The translations under genes and the position numbers were made by a program. A stretch of 64,000 bases of DNA, taken from assembly GCF_002101785.1 (NCBI RefSeq), contig NZ_LQPJ01000139.1, positions 1 through 64,000 of the forward strand. The letters are read 5' to 3'. This DNA comes from Mycobacterium palustre. GTDB taxonomy: Bacteria > Actinomycetota > Actinomycetes > Mycobacteriales > Mycobacteriaceae. Under the pieces are notes generated by a model. That model saw only the letters and a list, made by a program, of their open reading frames with translations, ran no database searches and was not told the DNA's origin. Positions 8,595-16,617 of the stretch are shown here, one piece after another; the first letter of the stretch is position 1, and the number at the start of each line of letters is the position of its first letter.

Positions 8595-10202
8595 TCAACG
8601 CCTTTCGCCCCGGGGCCCTCCGTCTGCAGCGGCGGCGAAGAACAGACCGACCCCCAGCGCCAGCATTGCGGGGCCGCTCCCGAGTAAGAGGCGAATCGCA
8701 CCGGCGGTGACACCCGCGGCCCTCCCCTTGAGCAACATCCGGTTGCGGCCCACGGCATTATCAGCGTCCGGCGGCCGCATTCCGGGGGGCAGGATCGCTC
8801 TGACGGCGGGATCCCGGAGAATTCCGGCCAGCCGTTGCGGGTTCGGGTAGAACAGGTTAGCCATGCGGCCACTCGCGCCTTTGGTTTTGAGATGGTCGAC
8901 GTTTCCCGTGGCCACGTAGGCCTGGACGTTGACCATCTGTTGGTATGCCGACTTGCTCCAATCGGTCGCTCCCAGCGCGGTCACGTAGTAGCCCAGGATT
9001 CCAATGGCTGCCGCGACGGCGAACACCCATGTCACAGCGCCACGGCTCGCATACCGGCCGAACCTCGTGTCGCGCGCACTGTCGGCGAATGTGTACACCG
9101 CCACGAGCGCCACCGGATACAAGAGCAGGACGATGTCCATATAGCGCGGTGCGATAAGGATTCCACGTGCGTAGGCGACCACGCCGAGTTGGATCACGAT
9201 CCACAACGGGATCCCGATCACCACCCAGGCGCGGTCGCTGATCCCCGGGTGCCTGGCCATCGTGTGGCGACAGAACCACGCTACGGGGATCAGCCCCGCG
9301 ACGGTCATGGCGCCGAACACGCTCAGCCCCTGGACAAACGTCCACAAAGTGGACTTCGGATGCGCACCCGACGCTTGCCGGACGACCATCGCCAAACCGA
9401 TCGCCGCCATCGCGGCGACGGCGGCCAACTCCAGGCAGGACCGCTTTCTGGCCTTCGTTGCCAGCTGCAGGCTCACCAGCCCGGCCGCGGCGAAAATGGT
9501 TGTCGCGCCGGTCCCGAACGACCAGTAACTGGCGACCGCCGCCGCCAATCCGCCGAGCCAACGCAACGAAAACGGGCGAGCGGCGGCGAAGGCAACCAGA
9601 GCTGCTACGCCGAAGAGCAGTGTGAAGTACACCTGAGACTGAAATCCCCACAGCGTGTTCTCGTAGCCGATGGGAAACACAAACAGAAGCGCGGCGAAAC
9701 ATGCCAGGAGCATTTTGCGTTGCGGCGCAACGAGGGGCATCAGCAGCGCCGTGACCAAGGTGACCAGCGCGGTGAGGGTGATCGCACCCAAGACCATCTC
9801 GAGGCGGGTGTTCCACTCGCCGGCCAGCTCGAGATGCAGCAGCGAGAACACCCGAGAAACAAAGATGCGGTGCTCGTTGTGAGGGGCGAAGAGGGCGCCA
9901 GCAGACAATGTCCCCTTCAGATACGGCGAATATAGAGCGTCGGCCTCGGCGTCCCACTGATCGAGCAGGGGCACCGGGGAACCGAGCGCCGAAATGACGA
10001 TTAGCTTGGCGCCGAAGACGCTCAATGCCACGGCCGCCAGCAGTGTGCGTAGGCCGTTCCGCCTTGGCGGTGTGCCCGGCGCCGCGTTGTCTGGCACCGC
10101 CAGAGTGCCCGCATCCGCAGCGGGACCGGCCGGTCCGAGGCTGACGGGTGGATCGTCCGAGGTCAATTCGCCGTGTTCACTCATCGGCTCCATGTCTCCC
10201 AT
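8595..10202 (-). CDS. polytopic membrane protein, putative GT-C/GtrC-like glycosyltransferase
   Basis: A 535-residue protein with a proline-rich cytoplasmic N-terminus (about 48 residues) and about ten membrane helices. The first periplasmic loop holds PLLDQWDAEADALY and HNEHRIFVSR. An acidic residue pair in this loop is characteristic of GT-C enzymes that use lipid-phosphate sugars, so I propose that fold; no sequence match is claimed. It is last in the apparent operon 14018 to 8595, 14 bases after the methyltransferase-GT2 fusion, which would supply a lipid-linked donor. Alternative starts are ATG 10193 and ATG 10184. Its tail meets the gtrA-like gene convergently. Confidence 0.75.
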   Translation of the reverse strand: MGDMEPMSEHGELTSDDPPVSLGPAGPAADAGTLAVPDNAAPGTPPRRNGLRTLLAAVALSVFGAKLIVISALGSPVPLLDQWDAEADALYSPYLKGTLSAGALFAPHNEHRIFVSRVFSLLHLELAGEWNTRLEMVLGAITLTALVTLVTALLMPLVAPQRKMLLACFAALLFVFPIGYENTLWGFQSQVYFTLLFGVAALVAFAAARPFSLRWLGGLAAAVASYWSFGTGATTIFAAAGLVSLQLATKARKRSCLELAAVAAMAAIGLAMVVRQASGAHPKSTLWTFVQGLSVFGAMTVAGLIPVAWFCRHTMARHPGISDRAWVVIGIPLWIVIQLGVVAYARGILIAPRYMDIVLLLYPVALVAVYTFADSARDTRFGRYASRGAVTWVFAVAAAIGILGYYVTALGATDWSKSAYQQMVNVQAYVATGNVDHLKTKGASGRMANLFYPNPQRLAGILRDPAVRAILPPGMRPPDADNAVGRNRMLLKGRAAGVTAGAIRLLLGSGPAMLALGVGLFFAAAADGGPRGERR

Positions 10203-10216
10203 TGGCCCAATTCACT

Positions 10217-11710
10217 TCAGCGACGGGGCCTTCGGCGCCCTGGCCTCGAAATGTTGCCTTTGTACCGCCGCGAGAGGCGCAGCACCCCCAGCGATGCCAG
10301 CCCGCCGCCCGCCCAGCGCACCGCCGGGCGGCGCATGGCCAGCCCATACCAATGCAGGTAGGCAGGCAACCAACCGCCCAGATCGAACTTGCTGGTCCCG
10401 GCGGTTCGGTCGTCCCAGCTGCTGGGGACTTCGTCGACCCGGTAGCCAAGCAAATGCGCCTTCGTGGTCAGTTCCAGACCCACCTCGAACCCCCGCGAAC
10501 TCTGCACCGGAACGTCATCGAGGAACCGCCGGCTGTAGGCGCGGAAGTTTGTGGTGGCGTCGTGGGTGGGTACGCGGCCGACGTAGTGCAGGCTCAGCCC
10601 GGCGGTCCGCGACATCAGCGTCTTCAATCGAGGGCCACCGCGCTGGGTACCCCCGGGCATATACCGCGACCCGCTCACCACATCTGCACCCTCGTCACGA
10701 ATCTTGGCCGCCATCAATGGAATTACCGAAGGTGGGTCCGACAGATCGGCCATGGTGGTGACTATGACGTCGCCCTGCGCAGCCGCGAATCCGGCGACCA
10801 GCGCATTGGCCACACCCTTCCCTAGCGAGTTGCGAACCAGCCGCACGGTGGCCGGCTTGTCGGGCATCGCGGCGAGCGCCGGCAGCGTGGTGTCCTCGTC
10901 GAAGTCGTAACACACCAGCAGCTCATGCGCGGTGTCCTTCAGCGCTTCGGTGAGCCTCCTGACGCAGGCTTGGATGTTTTCGCCCTCGTTGTAGACGGGG
11001 ATGACCACGCTCACCAACCGTCCAGCGTCCTCGGACGGACGTCCCGGCTTGCGGGCGCGAATCACGAACTGCTTCCCTAGGATTCGCCACGTCGCCTTGG
11101 AGCGCAGGTACCAACGCACCAGGATCGGAGCCTGCGGCAAGCGCGAAGACGACGTGTAGGGCAGGAAGCGGTCGTAGCTGTCCGAGACTTCGAGCCCGCA
11201 CGACTCGAGCAGCTCGATCAATGAGCGGTCGCTGATCGGCACGGTGTGGTCCCAGAAGTCCCAATACTTGCCGGGGACGAAGCGGATATTGGGCCCCATG
11301 GCGATGAAGTGCCCGCCCGGCTTGAGCACCCTGTGGACCTCAGCGACCGTGCGCTCCACTTCGGCCTTGCCGTCCAGATGCTCCAAAAGGTTGCTGGTGA
11401 AGACCACGTCGACTGAGCCATCCCCGAGGAAGCCGAGATCGTCGGCGCGGCCGTGATGAAACTCGGTCCCAGGGCGCAGCATGCCGGCGCAGTCGGGGTT
11501 CAAATCCACGCCGATGCGCCGGGCGGCCACGACGTGGTTAAGGAACTCGCCATAACCACAGCCGAGGTCGACCACCGTGTCGCTCCGCTTGATCCACGCT
11601 TGGAAGAAGTCGCGAACTATTGCCGCCCAGATGGCCGACCGCGACTCACGGGCGTGGCCGAAGCGATTGCGGTAGAGCTGTTGCAGGTGGGGCTTACCCG
11701 CGCTGTCCAT
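10217..11710 (-). CDS. bifunctional protein: SAM methyltransferase fused to a DPM1/GtrB-like GT2
   Basis: A 497-residue two-domain protein. Residues 1-220 are a class I methyltransferase (motif I VVDLGCGYGEFLNHV at 46-60, VFTSNLLEHL at 103-112). Residues 232-460 are a polyprenyl-phosphate-type GT2 (SVVIPVYNEGENI at 234-246, TTMADLSDPP at 318-327 as the metal-binding region, SGSRYMPGG and THDATTNFRAYS downstream). No membrane helix is evident. The GT2 half resembles dolichol-/polyprenyl-phosphate mannosyl- or glucosyltransferases, the role of GtrB. The fusion implies methylation and transfer act on the same or consecutive sugars. It follows the epimerase by 29 bases and precedes the membrane protein by 14, so it is probably co-transcribed. 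Confidence 0.88.
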   Translation of the reverse strand: MDSAGKPHLQQLYRNRFGHARESRSAIWAAIVRDFFQAWIKRSDTVVDLGCGYGEFLNHVVAARRIGVDLNPDCAGMLRPGTEFHHGRADDLGFLGDGSVDVVFTSNLLEHLDGKAEVERTVAEVHRVLKPGGHFIAMGPNIRFVPGKYWDFWDHTVPISDRSLIELLESCGLEVSDSYDRFLPYTSSSRLPQAPILVRWYLRSKATWRILGKQFVIRARKPGRPSEDAGRLVSVVIPVYNEGENIQACVRRLTEALKDTAHELLVCYDFDEDTTLPALAAMPDKPATVRLVRNSLGKGVANALVAGFAAAQGDVIVTTMADLSDPPSVIPLMAAKIRDEGADVVSGSRYMPGGTQRGGPRLKTLMSRTAGLSLHYVGRVPTHDATTNFRAYSRRFLDDVPVQSSRGFEVGLELTTKAHLLGYRVDEVPSSWDDRTAGTSKFDLGGWLPAYLHWYGLAMRRPAVRWAGGGLASLGVLRLSRRYKGNISRPGRRRPRR

Positions 11711-11739
11711 GGCGTCCTGGCGGCGGGAAGCGGCGCACC

Positions 11740-12759
11740 TTAGATCGTCCCGGCCTCAACGGCGTTCACGACCCAGGGGATGACCTCGTCCAGCATCGAA
11801 TCGAGGGAAGTCTTGGCCTCGAAGCCGAGAACCTCGGACGCCTTGTGAACGTCCGGTGAGCGCAGCTGCACATCGTGTTCGAACGGCGGATCGCTTTCGT
11901 AGCGGAACGGCGCATCGGGCCGCATCTTTTTCCAGATCACTTCCGCGAGCTCCAAGACGGTGGTGGCCTCGGGCGTCGAAAGGTTGAAGTCCCCGTTGAC
12001 CGCGGCCGGATGCTCCATGCAGATACGGATGCCGCGCGCCAGGTCGCCGCCGTAGGTGTAGTGCCGCACCTGAGTGCCGTCACCGAGGATGTGCAACGGA
12101 TCCTGGCCCTTGGCCACCTTCTGGATGAGGTCGGGAACCACGTGACTCATGGCGAGTTTGACGTTGCCACTGGGTATTTCACGACCACCCAGCGCACGTT
12201 GCTCGCCGGTGCCCACACAGTTGAACGGGCGGATGATCGTGTACGGGAGACCGTACTGCTCGTAGGCGCCGTGCGCGAAATACTCACAGGCCAGCTTCTG
12301 AAATCCGTAAGTGCTTGTCGGAGGCGGGCATTCGGTGATGTGCTTCTCCGGCGTCGGGAAGACGGTAGCGTTCTCGAACACCATCGACGAACTGATCACG
12401 TTGATCTTCTTCAGCCAGCCCTTGCGATATCCGTAGATGGCCGTGTCGAAATGCGCAGCCGCGATGCGTTCGTTTTCGGCGAGCAAGTCGTAGGCATACT
12501 CGTGGAAGTAGGTGATGCCGCCGATGCGGGCCGCGCTGGCCACCATCTGGTCGCAACCCTCGACCAGGCGAAACATCAGGTCGACGTCTTTGACGTCGCC
12601 CTCGACGAACTGGTAGCGCGGATGGTCGTCGTAACTCTTCTTGACCCTGCCGTACTTCGAGTAGTTGTCGATACCGACGACCTCGTGGCCCGCCCGAAGC
12701 AGTTCCTCGACAACGTAGCCGTTGATGAAACCTGCGCTGCCGGTGACTAATACCCTCAC
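11740..12759 (-). CDS. NAD-dependent nucleotide-sugar epimerase/dehydratase (extended SDR)
   Basis: A 339-residue extended short-chain dehydrogenase. The Rossmann motif is GSAGFING, in which Asn replaces the usual third glycine and a Gly follows. The catalytic region is INVISSSMVFENA and YGFQKLACEY, and the sugar-binding HYTYGGDLARGI is visible. It probably acts on a UDP- or GDP-linked hexose or hexuronic acid; the exact reaction (4-epimerisation, decarboxylation or dehydration) cannot be fixed from sequence. The start codon overlaps the stop of the dehydrogenase gene (ATGA at 12756-12759), indicating translational coupling. It is second gene of the glycan operon. Confidence 0.85.
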   Translation of the reverse strand: MRVLVTGSAGFINGYVVEELLRAGHEVVGIDNYSKYGRVKKSYDDHPRYQFVEGDVKDVDLMFRLVEGCDQMVASAARIGGITYFHEYAYDLLAENERIAAAHFDTAIYGYRKGWLKKINVISSSMVFENATVFPTPEKHITECPPPTSTYGFQKLACEYFAHGAYEQYGLPYTIIRPFNCVGTGEQRALGGREIPSGNVKLAMSHVVPDLIQKVAKGQDPLHILGDGTQVRHYTYGGDLARGIRICMEHPAAVNGDFNLSTPEATTVLELAEVIWKKMRPDAPFRYESDPPFEHDVQLRSPDVHKASEVLGFEAKTSLDSMLDEVIPWVVNAVEAGTI

Positions 12760-14018
12760 CGGGCCGTTGCCCCCGCGCTCACCTTCGTCGGCACCGGCGC
12801 CTCGTTCACAGCGGTGTCGTCATCCCGGCTGACCTCCAGGCAACTCCAGACGTCCTCGACGATCTTGTCTGGCGGGATCCGCAGGCCGCGGTAGATGGAG
12901 TGCGGCGCGCCTACGACCAGCACGTCGGAGCGGCCCAAAACGACGTCCAGGGGGTAATAGTCCGGGCCGTCCAGGAACGGGTCGTGCAGGATCACGGTTT
13001 TTGCCTCCAGCATCAGCAGGTGCCGAAGCTTGAAGCTGAGCGAGTCGCGCGTGTCATCGCAATCGGCCTTGAACGTCATGCCCAGGAGACCAACGGTCTT
13101 GTCGCGCAGATCAACTCGCCGTTTGAGCATGTTGACGATGAACTGGGGCTGCCCCTCGTTGATCAGCATCGCCGCGTGCCCCAGCATGAAGTTGTTGTTA
13201 CTGAAGCCGGCGAGCTGCATGGTGTCTTTGAGCAGGCACGGGCCCGCCGCCAGCCCCGCTCGGGGAAGGCTGTCGACCCGCGGGTTCTTGTAGGTGGCCG
13301 CGTGGTGAACGCGGTCGAAGTCGAGCCCGGCGTCGCGGCTGAGCAGATAGAACTGGTTGGCGACGGCGAACTGGATGTAGCGGTAGGCATTGCAGAACAG
13401 CTTGGCCAACTCTGCCTCTTGCGGCTCGACCTCGATGATCTCGCTGGCAGTCCGGGAGAAAAGTTCGCGAACGATTCGCCGGCCCTCGGCGTCGAATCCG
13501 CTGATGATCTGCGGAATTGTCCTCAGCTCGCGGATCGAGTGGCCCTGCGCGATGCGTTCGGGGCAGAAGGTGACGTGAACACCTATCCCCCGTTCCTGGA
13601 ACATGTCGTGGACACGCTGGCTCAGGCCCGGGTAGACGGTGCTCCTGAGCACGAGCGTTTGCCCGTCGCGGAAGTACGGGCTGATTTCGTCGATGATGCG
13701 GAAAAAGGTGTGCGCCTGGGGCGTCAGGTATTCGTCCACCGGCGTCCCGACGACGCAAATCACGATGTCGGAATTCCTGACCGCCCACGAATCGGTGGTG
13801 GCCGAGATGCGCCCAGTCGGCAGTAGCCGCTGGAGTAGCTCCTGGGCTCCGTCCTCGACGAAGGGCATCCGGCCGGCCATGATGGTTTTCAACGCGCTCG
13901 CGTTCGTATCCAGGATGTCGACATGGAAACCCTCGTCGGCTAAAACGAGCGCCAGCGGCAGGCCCACGTGGCCGGCACCGCCAATGATGCAGATTTGGTT
14001 ATCGGGTTGACCTACCAT
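12756..14018 (-). CDS. UDP-glucose/GDP-mannose dehydrogenase family protein
   Basis: A 420-residue nucleotide-sugar dehydrogenase that would oxidise a hexose C6 alcohol to a uronic acid with two NAD. Domains in order: NAD-binding (ICIIGGAGHVGLPLALVLA), central (VVGTPVDEYL, LRSTVYPGLS), catalytic segment around AAGPCLLKDTMQ with the nucleophile Cys, and UDP-binding C-terminal domain (LLGMTFKADCDDTRDSLSFKL). ATG 14018 is chosen because GGAGGGGG lies nine bases upstream; ATG 14051 would add 11 residues. It is first in the four-gene operon ending at 8595 and its product probably feeds the adjacent epimerase. Confidence 0.9.
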   Translation of the reverse strand: MVGQPDNQICIIGGAGHVGLPLALVLADEGFHVDILDTNASALKTIMAGRMPFVEDGAQELLQRLLPTGRISATTDSWAVRNSDIVICVVGTPVDEYLTPQAHTFFRIIDEISPYFRDGQTLVLRSTVYPGLSQRVHDMFQERGIGVHVTFCPERIAQGHSIRELRTIPQIISGFDAEGRRIVRELFSRTASEIIEVEPQEAELAKLFCNAYRYIQFAVANQFYLLSRDAGLDFDRVHHAATYKNPRVDSLPRAGLAAGPCLLKDTMQLAGFSNNNFMLGHAAMLINEGQPQFIVNMLKRRVDLRDKTVGLLGMTFKADCDDTRDSLSFKLRHLLMLEAKTVILHDPFLDGPDYYPLDVVLGRSDVLVVGAPHSIYRGLRIPPDKIVEDVWSCLEVSRDDDTAVNEAPVPTKVSAGATAR

Positions 14019-14208
14019 GCCAAACGTCCCCCTCCGGCCCCCCTGCCTCAAACCCGGCCCAAGGGTTGAACGACGACAAGGGCAGACGAGTGTGTGGTTG
14101 ATTCCGTATCGGAGCGTACGAAATCCGCAGTTCAGATATGGGCGTTTTCAGCAAAGTCCGCAAATCCGAATCGGCGTCGCGGCCGGGCGCTGACCGGTCC
14201 CCTGCTGA

Positions 14209-16443
14209 CTATTGCGCGAGCGCGCGGTCGACCAGCGCCGCGATCGCCGGGCTCAACAGCCGGGAGTACTCCAGCGTCAGGTGACCGGCGTCGACGTAGA
14301 CCATGGTGTTGCCGACGATGACCGGGCAGCGGGTCTTGATGCAGAACAGTTCGGTGAGGTCGGCGTATTGCCCGCCGGCGGCTTTGACGGCGGCGGACTC
14401 GGCCGCCATGCCGGTTCGGTTGAACGCGGTGGACATGGTCGGCGCGCACGCCGTCGCGTCGTCGAGGTGATCGGACAGGCAGTTCGGCACCGCGGCGTCC
14501 AGATGCGGGAGCGGCCCGAGCACCAGCACGTTGGCGCCGGTCCCGCGCAGCTGCCGGACGAGGCGGCCCAGGCCGTCGATCCACGCGGGGTCGTAGGAGG
14601 TGAAACCCGACAGGAAACCGTTGCTGTGGCTGGCCAGGTAGCCCCGGAACACGCTCACCACCACCACGCGCGGGTGTTCGGCGCGCAGCCGGTCCATGAT
14701 CTGGCCGCGCCATTGCTCACAATGTTCGAAGGCTTCCACCAGCCGGCTGAACAGGCGGGTGGTGACGGGCAGGTCCATCATGGGACAGGCCGCCTTGGCC
14801 ATGGTTTCCATTCGCCAGGGGCGCTCCGTGCCGATCTGCTGGAACGCCGGGATCCACATCGACGCGTGCGAGTCTCCGACCATGGCCACCGTCGTCTTCG
14901 AGGCGGCATCGCCCGTCACGCACTCCGGCTGGCCGCTTTCGAAGGGCAGTCGCAGGCAGCCGTCGAACTGCATCTTGGGAATCTCGCCTGCCGCACCGGC
15001 CAGCGACGGGGCCAGGTTCGATGGCACGTCGTTTCGGTCCGCCGACGACGCTACCGCCGCCTGCACCTGCGCGAACACGTTCTGCATGGCCGCGTTGTAG
15101 GCGGCGACGTCGGTCCCGGTCGGCGCGGCGGGGGGTTTGATCGTTGGCGCGGCGGCCGGCGCGCCGCGCCCGACCGGAATGGGCATCGGTATCGAGGACA
15201 CCCACATCAGCAGCGCCACCCCCACGCAGGCCGCCGCCGAGGTGGCCAGACCGCCCACCGCCAGGCTCTTGCCGGGAGACTTGCGCAGCGCGGCGGCGTA
15301 TCGCAACGGGTTCTCGATGAACCGCAGCGTGAGCCATCCCAGCCCACCGGAGACGACGACGGCCGCGACGAACTTACCCACCAGCCCGAGCGGGTGGCCC
15401 AGCAAAATCGGCGCAAAGACCAGCACCGGCCAGTGCCACAGATACCAGGAGTAGGACAACCGTCCGATCGCCCGCATCGGCGACCATCCCAGGAGGCGCC
15501 CGGCACCCTGCGACGCCGCTGCGCAGCCGGCGCCGAGCAGCAGCGCCGTGCCCACGACGGGCAACAGCGCGGCGACGCCCGGATAGGGGATGTCCGGGGT
15601 GTAAAAAATGCAGGCCACCAGGACCATGGCCAGCCCGACCCAGCCCGTGACCACCGCGGCTCGCACCGGGAGTCGGCGCCAGTAGTCCGCCGTGAGCGCC
15701 ACCAGGGCGCCGGCGGCCAACTGCCACGCCCTGGTGAACAGCGAAAAGTACGCCGCGAGCGGCATCACGTACGTGACCAGCAGCGACAGCGCCAACGACA
15801 CAACCGTGATGAGCGTGACGAGGGCTACGAACGGGCTTCGCGGTGGCGGCGCAGCGCTCCTCGACCGCCGACGCAAACGTCGCACTAACCACGCCGTGCC
15901 GACGATCATGGGCGGCCACAACAGATAGAACTGTTCCTCCACCCCCAGGGTCCAGTAGTGCTGGAACGGCGAGGGCACGCCGCCGGCGAAGTAGTCGACC
16001 TGCTGGACGATGAACCAGAAGTTGGGGACGTACAACGCGCACGCGATGGCGTCCTTCAGCGCGCTTTGAGCCTGCACCACGGGCAGCAGGAAGGCCGCGA
16101 TGATCGCGGTGACGACGCCGACCGTGGCCGAAACCGGCAGCAGTCGGCGCGACCGCGCCCCGTAAAACTGGCGCAGCCCGACCGTCCCGGTGGTGCTCAC
16201 CTGGCGCCACAGCTGACCGGTGATCACGAAGCCGGAGATTTCGAAGAAGATGTCCGGCCCGACGAAGCCGCCGCTCACCCCCGGCATAGAGATGTGCCAG
16301 CCGACGATGGCCAGCAGCGTGAAGCCGCGCAAGCCCTCGATGTCGTTGCGGAACCCGCTCTGCGCCGTGCGCTTCTCCTGCGCTCCCGGGGCGGGAAGAA
16401 CGCTGACAGCGGGGCTGACGCTGTCGGACCGGGACTCAATCAC
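14209..16443 (-). CDS. acyltransferase-3 protein with C-terminal SGNH domain
   Basis: A 744-residue OafA-type O-acyltransferase. Residues 30-380 form the acyltransferase-3 membrane domain (FRNDIEGLRGFTLLAIVGWH, DIFFEISGFVITGQL, HYWTLGVEEQFYLLWP, SYSWYLWHWPVLVFAP, FIENPLRY). One further helix near residue 400 leads to an extracytoplasmic SGNH domain with VAMVGDSHASMW (catalytic Ser) and YVDAGHLT (Asp-His). These proteins transfer acetyl or other acyl groups to cell-surface sugars. GTG 16443 is supported by a TAGGAT box six bases upstream. It is divergent from the CDP-glucose dehydratase and probably acylates the same envelope glycan (inference). Confidence 0.92.
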   Translation of the reverse strand: MIESRSDSVSPAVSVLPAPGAQEKRTAQSGFRNDIEGLRGFTLLAIVGWHISMPGVSGGFVGPDIFFEISGFVITGQLWRQVSTTGTVGLRQFYGARSRRLLPVSATVGVVTAIIAAFLLPVVQAQSALKDAIACALYVPNFWFIVQQVDYFAGGVPSPFQHYWTLGVEEQFYLLWPPMIVGTAWLVRRLRRRSRSAAPPPRSPFVALVTLITVVSLALSLLVTYVMPLAAYFSLFTRAWQLAAGALVALTADYWRRLPVRAAVVTGWVGLAMVLVACIFYTPDIPYPGVAALLPVVGTALLLGAGCAAASQGAGRLLGWSPMRAIGRLSYSWYLWHWPVLVFAPILLGHPLGLVGKFVAAVVVSGGLGWLTLRFIENPLRYAAALRKSPGKSLAVGGLATSAAACVGVALLMWVSSIPMPIPVGRGAPAAAPTIKPPAAPTGTDVAAYNAAMQNVFAQVQAAVASSADRNDVPSNLAPSLAGAAGEIPKMQFDGCLRLPFESGQPECVTGDAASKTTVAMVGDSHASMWIPAFQQIGTERPWRMETMAKAACPMMDLPVTTRLFSRLVEAFEHCEQWRGQIMDRLRAEHPRVVVVSVFRGYLASHSNGFLSGFTSYDPAWIDGLGRLVRQLRGTGANVLVLGPLPHLDAAVPNCLSDHLDDATACAPTMSTAFNRTGMAAESAAVKAAGGQYADLTELFCIKTRCPVIVGNTMVYVDAGHLTLEYSRLLSPAIAALVDRALAQ

Positions 16444-16449
16444 CCGCTG

Positions 16450-16455
16450 ATCCTA
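16450..16455 (-). promoter_or_regulatory. -10 box, leaderless start of the acyltransferase
   Basis: TAGGAT followed by six bases and the GTG at 16443; leaderless spacing. Confidence 0.45.
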
Positions 16456-16617
16456 GGTGGACGCCGGACGGCCGTGTCACCGAATCGCCAGATTGTGGCG
16501 GGTGGTGGCCCGGGCGGCGCCGAGCTGACCGCCGGCCGCATACACTACGAAGCGTTCACCGGGGCCAGCCGAGAAATTCGCTACGGCGATCCACGAATAG
16601 AGGGCCGCGCGATAGCC

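Noticed and set aside
15958..16617. 220-residue N-terminal extension of the CDP-glucose dehydratase
   Set aside because: It is antisense to the acyltransferase and has no SDR homology.
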